Shown here in pieces: positions 17,276 through 25,344 of a DNA stretch of 64,000 nt; positions within the stretch are counted from its first letter, which is position 1; each line of letters starts with the position of its first letter. The stretch lies in contig NZ_QLAE01000021.1 of assembly GCF_005876855.1 (NCBI RefSeq), positions 1 through 64,000 on the forward strand, read 5' to 3'. Origin of the DNA: Stutzerimonas nosocomialis (lineage in GTDB: Bacteria; Pseudomonadota; Gammaproteobacteria; Pseudomonadales; Pseudomonadaceae). A program made the translations under genes and the position numbers. The notes below the pieces were generated by a model, which did no database searches, was not told the DNA's origin, and was given only the letters and a program-made list of their open reading frames with translations.

Positions 17276-18256
17276 TCACAGCCAGCCCTTTTCCTTGTAG
17301 AACCGCTCGGCGCCTTCGTGCAGCGGGGCGGTCAGGCCGACGCGGATCATGTCCTCGGCGTTCAGATCGGCGAAGGCCGGATGCAGGCGTTTGAACCGGT
17401 CGAGGTTGTCGAACACGGCCTTGACCAGCTCGTAGACGACCTCCGGGTCGGTCCTGCTGGTGGTCGCCAGCACCGCCTTGCCGCCGATCGACGGGACGGC
17501 CGAGGCAACGCCCGGATAGAGCCCGGCCGGGATCTCGGCCGCGGTGTAGTAATCGGCTCCGGCGAGCAACCGATCGATCTCCGGGCCTGTCACCGGGATG
17601 ATGCTGGCCTTCACGTTGGTCAGGGCTTCCTGGATGGCGCCGCTGGGATGGCCGACCACGTAGGTGATGGCGTCGAGGTTGTTGTCGCCCAGCGCCGAGG
17701 CCATCTCCGCCGGCTTGAGCTCGGCGGCCAGGGCGAAATCGGTGTTGCTCCAGCCCTTGGCCCTCATCACTTCCTCGAAGGTATCGCGGCTCCCCGAGCC
17801 CGGCACGCCGACGTTCACCCGCTTGCCCTTGAGCCCGTCGAGGTCGCTGATGCCGCTGTCGTTGCGGACGACCACGGTGAGGATTTCGCTCTGCAGGGAG
17901 AACACCGCGCGCAACTCCTCGACCGCGCCGCCCTTGTCGAAAGGCGCCAATCCCTGCTGCGCCTTGTGCTGGTGGTCGGACTGGATGAAGCCGAAGTCGT
18001 ACTCGCCGTTCTGCATCGACACGATGTTGGTCACGCTGCCGGCCGTGGACGGCGCATTGCACTTGATCGGCGGTGTGCGCTCGGCGCGGTTGAGAAAACG
18101 GCAGACCGACTGTCCGGCGGTGTAGTAAACGCCGGTCTGGCCGCCGGTGCCGATGGTGACGAAACGTTCCTGCGCCAGGGCGCCGGTGCCTGTCAGGGCG
18201 CCGCTGACGGCGGCCAGGGTGACGCCGAGCAGGCCGATACGGATCTGATGCTTCAT
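17276..18256 (-). CDS. TAXI-family TRAP solute-binding protein without partner permease
   Basis: The 326-residue protein has a signal peptide (MKHQIRIGLLGVTLAAVSGA, cleaved near ALAQE). The TAXI signature follows: FVTIGTGGQTGVYYTAG, STAGSVTNIVSMQNGEYDFGF and VNVGVPGSGSRDT. TAXI proteins bind substrates such as glutamate or other small organic acids and deliver them to a fused TRAP permease. No TRAP permease gene lies next to it; the dctQM genes at 22-24 kb belong to another operon with its own DctP. It is the third gene of a dadA-ridA unit, and the 92-base gap has no terminator, so it is probably cotranscribed. Start chosen at the ATG preceding the signal peptide. Confidence 0.9.
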   Translation of the reverse strand: MKHQIRIGLLGVTLAAVSGALTGTGALAQERFVTIGTGGQTGVYYTAGQSVCRFLNRAERTPPIKCNAPSTAGSVTNIVSMQNGEYDFGFIQSDHQHKAQQGLAPFDKGGAVEELRAVFSLQSEILTVVVRNDSGISDLDGLKGKRVNVGVPGSGSRDTFEEVMRAKGWSNTDFALAAELKPAEMASALGDNNLDAITYVVGHPSGAIQEALTNVKASIIPVTGPEIDRLLAGADYYTAAEIPAGLYPGVASAVPSIGGKAVLATTSRTDPEVVYELVKAVFDNLDRFKRLHPAFADLNAEDMIRVGLTAPLHEGAERFYKEKGWL

Positions 18257-18348
18257 CGTGGTTCCCTCGTGTGATGGGTCGGAGCAGCGTTCGCCACCGT
18301 GTCTCGTCCGTGACGATCCCGGCGGTGTAGGGCGGTGATTGCCCGGGA

Positions 18349-18702
18349 TCAGGCCCGCGCAGCGATCACCATGATTTCCACCAGCACCTGCGGCGATGCC
18401 AGGCGCGCCTGCACGGTCGCCCGGGCCGGCGCGCAGCCCTCGGGCAGCCATGCGCTCCAGGCCTGGTTCATCGCGGCGAAGTCGGCATCGATGTCCTTGA
18501 GCCAGATTTGCGCGCTGAGCAGGCGGCTGCGGTTCGAACCCGCGGCCTCCAGCAGCCGATCGATCTTGGCCAGTACCTCGCGGGTCTGTCCGGCGGCATC
18601 CAGGCTGCGGTCGTCGGGCACCTGGCCGGCGAGCAATACCAGGTCGGCGTAGGTGACCGCGGCTGACAGGCGCGGGTTGCTCTCGATGCGTTGCAGGGTC
18701 AT
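18349..18702 (-). CDS. RidA/YjgF family enamine/imine deaminase
   Basis: The 117-residue protein has the RidA layout: ADLVLLAGQVPDD near the N-terminus, TREVLAKIDRLLEAAGS in the helix, LLSAQIWLKDIDADFAAMN, then GCAPARATVQARLASP with the conserved Arg that binds carboxylate in the active pocket, and VLVEIMVIAARA at the end. RidA proteins hydrolyse reactive imines and enamines released by PLP enzymes and amino-acid oxidases. It begins 18 bases after a DadA-like dehydrogenase gene, whose imino-acid product is a natural RidA substrate. It is therefore likely to be a pathway-specific partner rather than the housekeeping RidA. Confidence 0.9.
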   Translation of the reverse strand: MTLQRIESNPRLSAAVTYADLVLLAGQVPDDRSLDAAGQTREVLAKIDRLLEAAGSNRSRLLSAQIWLKDIDADFAAMNQAWSAWLPEGCAPARATVQARLASPQVLVEIMVIAARA

Positions 18703-18720
18703 GGATGGCCTCGTCGTTTG

Positions 18721-19965
18721 TCAGGAAGCAAGGGTCAGGCCGTCCAGGGAGACGGCCGGCAGGTATCCGCCGATCAGGCTGCTGAGCAGGTCGGCGCTGC
18801 CGCAGGCGAGGGTGAAGCCCAGGCTGCCGTGGCCGACGTTGAGCCAGAGGTTGTCGATGCCGCTGCGTCCGAGCAGCGGCGTGCCTTCGGGCGTGGCCGG
18901 GCGCAGGCCGGCCCATTGCCGGGCGTTGCGATAGTCGCCCGCACCCGGGAAGGTTTCGCTGGCCAGGCGCTGCAAGGTGCCGATTCGTCCCGGGTCGAGG
19001 TCGCCGTCCCAGCCGCCGATGTCCACCATCGCGGCGACCCGCAGCTGATCGCCGAGGCGCGCGTAGACCACCTTGTTGTCGTAGTCGGTCACGTTGGTCT
19101 GCGGCACGTTCGCTTCGCTGGCCAGCGGCAGGGTCAGGCTGTAGCCCTTGAGCGGATAGATCGGCAGGTCGATGCCCAACGGGCGCAGCAGCGCGACGCT
19201 GCCGGTGCCGGCGGCGATCACCAGATGGTCGACGTCGAGCTCGCCCTCGTCGAGCTCGACCGCCCGCACCCGGTTGCGCTCGGTGCGCACGGCCGTCACC
19301 TGGCGCCCGGCATGCAGGCGGAACGCAGGCAGGGCGCAGAGCCGTTGCAGCAGGCGTTGGCAGAACAGGTGACAGTCGGCCACCTCATCGCCCGGGGAAT
19401 AGATGCCGCCCTGCAGCGATGCGGCGAGCGGTGCCAGCGCGGGCTCCACCTCGACGCAGCCGTTCGCATCCAGCAGCCGCTGCCCGGCCGCGCCATCGAG
19501 ACCGGCCGATGCCTTGCGCAGGGAGGTTCGGTCTCGATGGATCACCAGCTTGCCATTGGCACGCCAGTCGAAGCCCTCGAGCCGGTCCTGTTCACGCCAG
19601 GTGCGCAGGATCTGCTGGCTGTGCAACGCCAGGCGCAGCAGGTGCGCCGCGTTGCGGCGGTTGACCGAACGCCGGCAGGCGAGCAGGAAACGCAGGCACC
19701 AGCGCCACTGGTGCAGGCTGGCGCGTAGCCTGAAACGCAGCGGCCCGTCCTCCGCGCGCAGCATCCAGCCGAGGGCCTGGAGCGGCACGCCGGCATCGGC
19801 CAGCGGCGACACGTAGCGGTAGCTGAGTTGGCCGCCATTGGCAAAGCTGGTTTCCAGCGCGACCTCGTCGCGCCGCTCGATCAGCTCGACCTGATGCCCC
19901 TGGCGCACCAGTGAATAGGCCGTGGTCAAGCCGATCACGCCCCCGCCGATGACTGCTACCCGCAT
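18721..19965 (-). CDS. DadA-like FAD-dependent D-amino-acid dehydrogenase
   Basis: The 414-residue flavoprotein begins with the dinucleotide-binding motif VIGGGVIGLTTAYSLVRQGH followed by an acidic residue at the strand end (ELIERR). It has the DadA-type FANGGQLSY segment, LVIAAGTGS, YPLKGYSLT and the C-terminal WAGLRPATPEGTPLLGRS and NLWLNVGHGSLGFTLACGSA. The enzyme oxidises D-amino acids to imino acids, feeding electrons to the respiratory chain. GAGGAG lies 8 bases before the ATG. It is the first gene of the unit with ridA and the TAXI binding protein and is divergent from a LysR regulator. The operon as a whole suggests uptake and oxidation of a D-amino acid or related amine, which is an inference. 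Confidence 0.92.
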   Translation of the reverse strand: MRVAVIGGGVIGLTTAYSLVRQGHQVELIERRDEVALETSFANGGQLSYRYVSPLADAGVPLQALGWMLRAEDGPLRFRLRASLHQWRWCLRFLLACRRSVNRRNAAHLLRLALHSQQILRTWREQDRLEGFDWRANGKLVIHRDRTSLRKASAGLDGAAGQRLLDANGCVEVEPALAPLAASLQGGIYSPGDEVADCHLFCQRLLQRLCALPAFRLHAGRQVTAVRTERNRVRAVELDEGELDVDHLVIAAGTGSVALLRPLGIDLPIYPLKGYSLTLPLASEANVPQTNVTDYDNKVVYARLGDQLRVAAMVDIGGWDGDLDPGRIGTLQRLASETFPGAGDYRNARQWAGLRPATPEGTPLLGRSGIDNLWLNVGHGSLGFTLACGSADLLSSLIGGYLPAVSLDGLTLAS

Positions 19966-20043
19966 GCGCCGCTCCTCGTGTCCGTTCCGATGAGCCTAGG
20001 CCGTCGGCCAGCGAAGCGGCCAATGAAAGGATGGAGGCCGCCC

Positions 20044-20058
20044 ATAACCCAGGGTTAT
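20044..20058. promoter_or_regulatory. LysR-type operator (T-N11-A palindrome)
   Basis: ATAACCC-A-GGGTTAT is a perfect 7-1-7 inverted repeat containing the T-N11-A core of LysR-type binding sites. It lies in the 121-base gap between the divergent dadA-like and lysR genes. It is the obvious site for autoregulation and activation of the dadA operon by that regulator. Confidence 0.75.
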
Positions 20059-20086
20059 GCTCGGCCGACCGAAGGAGGGCAGTGGC

Positions 20087-21019
20087 ATGCGTCTGCGTCA
20101 TATCGAGCTGTTCCAGGCGATTCTGCAAACCGGCAGCCTTACGGCGGCGGCCGAGCTGCTGCACATCTCCCAGCCGGCGGCGAGCAAGATCCTCAAGCAC
20201 GCCGAGCAGCAGCTGGGCTTCGCGCTGTTCGACCGGGTGCGCGGCAAGCTCCAGCCCACCGCCGAGGCGCGTGTCCTGCAGCAGCAGACCGAACGCCTGG
20301 CGATCGACCTGCAGAACCTGCGGCGGCTGGCGGACAACCTCGGTCGCGGCGAAGAGTGCACCCTGCGCCTGATCTGCACCCCGGCGCTGGCCCAGGCGCT
20401 GCTGCCCCGGGCAATGCGCGCCTGGCGCGAGCGTTATCCTCACACGCCGTGCCAGCTCGCCACCCAGCACACCGCGGAAATCGTCGAGGCGCTGCTTCTG
20501 CGCGAGGCCGACCTGGGGTTGACGCTGCAGGCGGTGGAGCATCCCGGGCTGAGCACCCGGCTGCTGACCGAGGGCCGGATGCGGGTGATCGCGCCGCCCG
20601 GCTGGTGGCCGGAGCGCGAGTTGTCGACGCCGCTCAGGCTGCAGGCCCTGGCGGGCGTGCCACTGATCGGCCTGGATACCCGGGACGCGCTGGGCGGCCT
20701 GCTGCGCGGGCATCTGGAGGAGCTAGACCCGCCGCCGCGCATCCATACCTGGGTGCAGACCTACCAGCTGGCTCGCCAGTTGGTGGCGTCGGGGCAGGGG
20801 GTGGCGCTGGTCGACCCGCTCACCGCGTTGTCGGGCGATGGCGGTGGCGTCCAGGCGCGCCTGCTCGAGCCGGCCATCGCCGTACCGGTCTATGCGCTGA
20901 CCCGCGCCCACGAACAGCCGGTGCCGGCGCAGAAGGCGCTGCTCGAGCAGATCGTCGCCCAGGCGCAGTCCCTGCTGGCCGTCGAGCGGCCCGCTGACAT
21001 CGCGCTGTTGCGCCCGTAG
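20087..21019 (+). CDS. LysR-family transcriptional regulator of the dadA-like operon
   Basis: The 310-residue protein has an N-terminal winged helix-turn-helix (MRLRHIELFQAILQTGSLTA then HISQPAASKILKHAE) and a periplasmic-binding-fold effector domain (LRLICTPALAQALLPRAM onward). The ATG at 20087 is preferred to an upstream ATG at 20057 because GGAGGG lies 8 bases before it, and the longer form would begin inside the operator palindrome. It is divergent from the dadA-ridA-TAXI operon, and the palindrome between them is the expected binding site. The inducer is probably the substrate of that operon. Confidence 0.9.
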   Translation: MRLRHIELFQAILQTGSLTAAAELLHISQPAASKILKHAEQQLGFALFDRVRGKLQPTAEARVLQQQTERLAIDLQNLRRLADNLGRGEECTLRLICTPALAQALLPRAMRAWRERYPHTPCQLATQHTAEIVEALLLREADLGLTLQAVEHPGLSTRLLTEGRMRVIAPPGWWPERELSTPLRLQALAGVPLIGLDTRDALGGLLRGHLEELDPPPRIHTWVQTYQLARQLVASGQGVALVDPLTALSGDGGGVQARLLEPAIAVPVYALTRAHEQPVPAQKALLEQIVAQAQSLLAVERPADIALLRP

Positions 21020-21022
21020 ACG

Positions 21023-21320
21023 ATGATCCACGACTCGCCGCTCGGGCGTTACCGGCAGGCCCTCGACGAGGGCGACTTCGGATGCGGTCGTGCAGGTGGC
21101 GACCGGCGACCGGGAGTTGCCGCGGCTCGCCCCGCGGGATGACGGCGTCCGGCGCTTCATCGCCCTGGTCGACGAGTGCTACGACCGCCGTGTGCCGCTC
21201 TACCTCGAGGCCGAGGTGCCGCTCGAGGCGCTTTATGCGGACGGCTATCTGTCGTTCGCCTTTCGCCGCACCGCGAGCCGCCTGCGCGAGATGCAGCTGC
21301 AGCGCTTCGGCGTTCGCTGA
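21023..21320 (+). pseudogene. Remnant of zapE (AFG1-like ATPase), internally deleted and frameshifted
   Basis: The ATG at 21023 starts a reading (SPLGRYRQALDEGDF) that matches the N-terminus of ZapE. After about 20 codons the frame changes near 21080. The other frame then gives DAVVQVATGD and soon the family's C-terminal block RRFIALVDECYDRRVPLYLEAE-like sequence, then VPLEALYADGYLSFAFRR and SRLREMQ, ending at 21320. ZapE is about 370 residues. The whole nucleotide-binding core, including Walker A and B, is missing. The remaining pieces add to roughly 100 codons, so the gene cannot be functional. The N-terminal and C-terminal blocks are recognised by similarity to E. coli ZapE as I recall it. 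A functional zapE is expected elsewhere in the genome. Confidence 0.75.
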
Positions 21321-21326
21321 AGGCCG

Positions 21327-21605
21327 TCACTCGCGGTAGAAGACCTGCACCAGGTGATAGCCGAACTGGCTCTTCACCGGCCCGTGAATCTCGCGCAGCG
21401 GCTTCTTGAAGATCACCTGGTCGATGCTGCGCACCATCTGGCCGGGGCGGACCTCGCCGAGGTCGCCGCCTTTCTTTCCGGACGGGCAGGTGGAGTGTTT
21501 GCGCGCCAGGACGTCGAAGGCCTCGCCGTTGGCCAGGCGCTTCTTCAGCTGCGCGGCTTCGGCTTCGGTCTTGACCAGAATGTGGCGGGCCATGGCTTTG
21601 GGCAT
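21327..21605 (-). CDS. ppiC: PpiC-type parvulin peptidyl-prolyl isomerase
   Basis: The 92-residue single-domain parvulin matches E. coli PpiC in length and motifs: ARHILVKTEAEA, LAKRHS-like LARKHSTCPSGKKGGDLGE, RPGQMV and the closing VKSQFGYHLVQVFYRE. It has no signal peptide, so it is cytoplasmic. The ATG at 21605 is chosen because GAGGAG is 8 bases upstream; an internal ATG four codons later lacks a well-placed site. It is convergent with the zapE remnant. Confidence 0.94.
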   Translation of the reverse strand: MPKAMARHILVKTEAEAAQLKKRLANGEAFDVLARKHSTCPSGKKGGDLGEVRPGQMVRSIDQVIFKKPLREIHGPVKSQFGYHLVQVFYRE

Positions 21606-21707
21606 TGCGGTACTCCTCGAACGCGGACCCGATTGTAGACGGGGCCAGGTGGGTTTCGCAGCTCCGGCGCCGGCGAGGGGATGAAAAGGTGGTTTGTCAT
21701 TTGCGTT

Positions 21708-21721
21708 TGGTAGCGCTACCA
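21708..21721. promoter_or_regulatory. GntR (LacI-family) operator O1
   Basis: TGGTAGCGCTACCA is a perfect 14-base palindrome with the central CG typical of LacI-family operators. It lies 53 bases before the start of the gluconokinase-DctQ gene. A GntR-type LacI regulator is encoded at the far end of the same cluster, and a near-identical site lies inside the first gene. Confidence 0.8.
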
Positions 21722-21773
21722 TCGAGACAAACAAACACAAAATGCAACACTCGATGTTGCCGGAGAGTCGTCA

Positions 21774-22919
21774 GTGGATTCCTCCTTTCAACCCTCGCGT
21801 TCCGCGTTCTGCAGAACACTGGTGGTAATGGGCGTCAGCGGATCGGGCAAGACCGAGACCAGCCACGCCATCGCCCAGGCCCTGGGTTATCGTCACATCG
21901 AAGCCGATCATTTCCATCCCGAAGACAACGTCCAGCGCATGCGCGCCGGCACGCCGCTGTCCGACGCCGACCGCATCGAGTGGCTGCAGCGGCTGACGGT
22001 CGAGATGCGACGCGCGGTCGATGACGGCGTCGGCTTCGTGCTCGCCTGCTCGGCCCTCAAGCGTCGCTACCGCGACCTGCTCCGTGACGCGGTGCCATCG
22101 CTGTGCTTCGCCCATCTGGAGGTCGACTACGACACGGCGGTCGAGCGGGTTGGCGGGCGGGCCGGTCATTTCATGCCCATTTCCCTGGTCGACAGCCAGT
22201 TCGCCACCCTCGAATCGCCCGCCGGAGAACAGGGCGTGCTGGTGGTGGATGCCTGCCAGCCACGCGAGCGGGTGGTGGCCGAGGTGCTCGCCTGGGTCGG
22301 GCAGACACCGGGGGCGGGCATCGAGGAGCGGGTGGATCTTTCCGCGCGCCCGGTTGGTAGCGCTAACACCTCGCCCCGCCATGCGCCTCCCTTGACCCGC
22401 GAGCCGATCTACACCGGGATGCTGGCCCAGGGTTTCGATCGCCTTACCGATTGGCTGATGGCGGCGCTGATGGCCTTCATGGTCATCGTGGTGTTCAGCA
22501 GCGTGGTGCTCCGCTATGCCTTCGGCACGGGCTGGACCGGCGCCGAGGAGCTGTCCCGGCTGGCGTTCGTCTGGCTGGTGTTCGTCGGCGTCGCGTCGAG
22601 CATGCGCCGAGGCGAGCTGATGAGCTTCGGCATGCTGCGCGATCGCTTCCCGCATGCCCTGCAACGTGTGGTCGACAGCCTCAGCTGGGTGCTGGTCGCC
22701 GCCGCCAGCCTGCTGGCGGCCATGGGTGGATGGAACCAGATGCAGTTCGGCTGGACCATCAACAGCCCGGTGGTGGGGTACCCGCTGGCCCTGGCCACGC
22801 TGCCGATTCTGGCGAGCATGGTGGCGCTGGCGATCCTGGCGCTGGTGCAGCTGGTCAACGTCTGGCGGCGTGCCGCCGCACCGCCGCCACCGGCCGCCGC
22901 CAACGTCACCGCCGACTGA
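21774..22919 (+). CDS. Gluconokinase fused to TRAP small permease (GntK-DctQ)
   Basis: A single uninterrupted frame of 381 residues joins two proteins. Residues ~14-190 are a GntK-type gluconokinase: Walker A MGVSGSGKT (Lys at 26), EADHFHPEDNVQRMRAGTPL, DDGVGFVLACSALKRRYRD and HFMPISLVDSQFATLE. This half phosphorylates gluconate to 6-phosphogluconate. Residues ~216-381 are a four-helix DctQ-type small TRAP permease, including VVLRYAFGTGWTGAEELSRLAF and RRGELMSFGML. The linker (~190-215) is Pro/Arg-rich and its DNA contains a second GntR operator. Start is the GTG with GGAGAG upstream. An in-frame ATG at 22419 could allow separate translation of the DctQ half. The next gene is the large permease, so gluconate is the likely substrate. 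Confidence 0.9.
   Translation: MDSSFQPSRSAFCRTLVVMGVSGSGKTETSHAIAQALGYRHIEADHFHPEDNVQRMRAGTPLSDADRIEWLQRLTVEMRRAVDDGVGFVLACSALKRRYRDLLRDAVPSLCFAHLEVDYDTAVERVGGRAGHFMPISLVDSQFATLESPAGEQGVLVVDACQPRERVVAEVLAWVGQTPGAGIEERVDLSARPVGSANTSPRHAPPLTREPIYTGMLAQGFDRLTDWLMAALMAFMVIVVFSSVVLRYAFGTGWTGAEELSRLAFVWLVFVGVASSMRRGELMSFGMLRDRFPHALQRVVDSLSWVLVAAASLLAAMGGWNQMQFGWTINSPVVGYPLALATLPILASMVALAILALVQLVNVWRRAAAPPPPAAANVTAD
22355..22368. promoter_or_regulatory. Second GntR operator (O2) inside the fusion linker
   Basis: TGGTAGCGCTAACA differs from O1 at two of 14 positions and lies within the coding sequence between the kinase and DctQ domains, about 50 bases before an in-frame ATG at 22419. It looks like a promoter-operator region captured into the reading frame, or an auxiliary site allowing looping repression. 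Confidence 0.7.
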
Positions 22920-22953
22920 TAACAAGACGGGCACTGCCCACCGAGGTTCGAAC

Positions 22954-24231
22954 ATGACCGTCGTGGTTTTTCTCTCTTCGCTGCTCGGCTTCATGGCCTT
23001 CGGCATGCCGATCGCCTTCGCGCTGATCCTCACCGGCGCGGTGCTGATGTGGTACCTCGATTTCTGGGACGTGCAACTGCTCGCCCAGAACCTGCAGGCC
23101 GGCGCCGACAGCTTCCCGCTGCTGGCCGTGCCTTTCTTCATCCTGGCCGGCGAGCTGATGAACGCCGGCGGGATTTCACGCCGCATCATCGCCATGGCGC
23201 AGGCCTATTTCGGCCACAAGCGCGGTGGCCTGGGCTACGTCGCCATCGCCGCCTCGGTGCTCCTGGCGAGCATGTCCGGCTCGGCCCTGGCCGACACCGC
23301 CGCGCTGGCGACGTTGCTGCTGCCGATGATGCGCGAGCGAGGCTACCCGCTGAGCTCGTCTTCGGGGCTGGTGTCGGCGGGCGGCATCATCGCGCCGATC
23401 ATTCCGCCGTCGATGCCCTTCGTCATCTATGGCGTGGTGACCAATACCTCGATCAGCCAGCTGTTCCTCGCCGGGATGGTGCCGGGGCTGATCATGGGCA
23501 TGGGGCTGGTGGTGGCCTGGACCATCATCGCCCGCAAGATCGACGAGCCGAAGCAGGAAAAGGCCAGCGCGGCGGTGCGCCGCAAGGTGCTGGTGGACGG
23601 CGCGGCGGCGCTGATGCTTCCGGTGATCATCGTCGGCGGGCTGCGCGGCGGGCTGTTCACCCCGACCGAAGCGGCGGTGGTGGCGGCGGTCTATGCGCTG
23701 GCCGTGTCCACGCTGCTGTATCGCGAGCTTAACTGGGCGGGGCTGGTGGAGGTGCTGACCCGCGCCAGCCGGACCACCGCCTCGGTGATGTTCCTCTGCG
23801 CCGCGGCTACCGTGTCGGCCTACATGATCACCCTGGCGCAGCTGCCCGACGAGATTGCCGTGATGCTCGGCCCGCTGGCCGAGAATCCCAAGCTGCTGAT
23901 GGTCGCCATCATGCTGCTGATGATCGCCGTCGGCATGGTGCTCGACCTGACCCCGACCATCCTGATCCTGGGCCCGGTGCTCGCGCCGATCGCCATCAAG
24001 GCGGGCATCGACCCGGTCTATTTCGGCGTGATGTTCGTGCTGATCGGCTCGATCGGCCTGATCACGCCGCCGGTGGGCACGGTGCTCAACGTGGTGGGCG
24101 GCATTGGCCGGCTGCGCATGGAGACGCTGGTGCGCGGGGTGGTCCCGTTCTTCCTGATCTACATGGTCATCGTCGTGCTGCTGATCGCCGCGCCGTCGAT
24201 CATCACCGCGCCGCTGGCCTGGCTTCGCTGA
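22954..24231 (+). CDS. TRAP transporter large permease (DctM type)
   Basis: The 425-residue, strongly hydrophobic protein has about twelve membrane segments. DctM motifs include FGMPIAFALILTG, SFPLLAVPFFILAGELMNAGG, LASMSGSALADTAALATLLLPMM, SAGGIIAPIIPPSMPFVIYG and GLITPPVGTVLNVV. It forms the Na+-driven transport channel with the DctQ domain of the upstream fusion. The start lies 34 bases after that gene. Substrate is inferred as gluconate or a related sugar acid from the kinase and repressor in the same cluster. Confidence 0.95.
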   Translation: MTVVVFLSSLLGFMAFGMPIAFALILTGAVLMWYLDFWDVQLLAQNLQAGADSFPLLAVPFFILAGELMNAGGISRRIIAMAQAYFGHKRGGLGYVAIAASVLLASMSGSALADTAALATLLLPMMRERGYPLSSSSGLVSAGGIIAPIIPPSMPFVIYGVVTNTSISQLFLAGMVPGLIMGMGLVVAWTIIARKIDEPKQEKASAAVRRKVLVDGAAALMLPVIIVGGLRGGLFTPTEAAVVAAVYALAVSTLLYRELNWAGLVEVLTRASRTTASVMFLCAAATVSAYMITLAQLPDEIAVMLGPLAENPKLLMVAIMLLMIAVGMVLDLTPTILILGPVLAPIAIKAGIDPVYFGVMFVLIGSIGLITPPVGTVLNVVGGIGRLRMETLVRGVVPFFLIYMVIVVLLIAAPSIITAPLAWLR

Positions 24232-24319
24232 GCACCACCTGCCTGGCCCGCGATTCGACGGGCCAGGCCCTCGCCACGGCGAGGAATGATTCTTCCCACA
24301 ACAACAAAAGGTACGTGTC

Positions 24320-25336
24320 ATGAAAAGCTTGCTCATCGCCGCCCTGGCGGCCGCCACCTTCGGTGGCTCCCTCGTTGCCGTCAGCGCCCAGGCGGCTGAC
24401 GACATCCGCCCACGGATGATCCGCTTCGGCTACGGCCTCAATGAAGACAGCAACCAGGGACGCGCGGCCAAGCTGCTCGCCGAGGAGGTCGCCAAGGCCT
24501 CGGGCGGCAAGCTGAAGATGCGCACCTTCGCCTCGGCCAGCCTCGGTTCGGACGACCAGATGCAGAACGCGCTGATCGGCGGCGCCCAGGAAATGATGGT
24601 GGGTTCGACCGCGACGCTGGTGGGCATCGCCAAGGAAATGGCCGTGTGGGACACGCCGTTCCTGTTCATCAACGAGAAGCAGGCCGACCATGTGCTCGAC
24701 GGCCCGGTAGGGCGGCAGGTGATGGACGCGCTGGAAGCCAAGGGCATGGTCGGGCTGGTGTATTGGGAGAACGGCTTTCGCAACCTGACCAACAACGTCC
24801 GCCCGATCGAGAAGATGGAAGATTTCAACGGCGTGAAGCTGCGGGTGATGCCCAACCCGGTGTTCATCGACACCTTCCGCCAGATGGGCGCCAACGCCGT
24901 GCCGCTGCCGTTCTCCGAGCTGTTCACCGCGCTGGAGACCAAGGCGGTCGATGGCCAGGAAAATCCCTACAACACCATCCTGTCGTCCAAGTTCTACGAG
25001 GTGCAGAAGTACCTGAGCGTGACCAACCACGTCTACAGCCCCTGGATCGTGACCGCGTCCAAGCGCTGGTGGGACGGCCTGTCCAAGACCGAGCAGGAGA
25101 TCATCATGCAGGCGGCCGTGAAGGCCCGCGATGCCGAGCGTGAGGACACCCGCGCCGAAGCCCGCGAGGCGCTGGCAGCGATCAGGGAGCACGGCATGCA
25201 GATCAACGAGGTCACCCCCGAAGAGGTGGCGCGGATGCGCGAGAAAGCCAAGCCGGCGATCCAGACGGTGATCGACACGGTGGGGCAGCCATTGTTCGAT
25301 CAGGTCCAGGCCGAAATCGCAAAGGCACCGCAGTAA
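24320..25336 (+). CDS. TRAP transporter substrate-binding protein (DctP type)
   Basis: The 338-residue periplasmic protein has a signal peptide (MKSLLIAALAAATFGGSLVA, cleaved near AQAAD). The DctP core contains SLGSDDQMQNALIGGAQEMM, NGVKLRVMPNPVFIDTFRQM with the conserved substrate-carboxylate Arg, and PFSELFTALETKAVDGQENPYNTI. It follows the large permease by 88 bases, giving the order kinase-DctQ, DctM, DctP. Its ligand is probably gluconate or a similar aldonate. A UUCG-loop hairpin follows the stop codon. Confidence 0.94.
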   Translation: MKSLLIAALAAATFGGSLVAVSAQAADDIRPRMIRFGYGLNEDSNQGRAAKLLAEEVAKASGGKLKMRTFASASLGSDDQMQNALIGGAQEMMVGSTATLVGIAKEMAVWDTPFLFINEKQADHVLDGPVGRQVMDALEAKGMVGLVYWENGFRNLTNNVRPIEKMEDFNGVKLRVMPNPVFIDTFRQMGANAVPLPFSELFTALETKAVDGQENPYNTILSSKFYEVQKYLSVTNHVYSPWIVTASKRWWDGLSKTEQEIIMQAAVKARDAEREDTRAEAREALAAIREHGMQINEVTPEEVARMREKAKPAIQTVIDTVGQPLFDQVQAEIAKAPQ

Positions 25337-25344
25337 GGCTGTCG

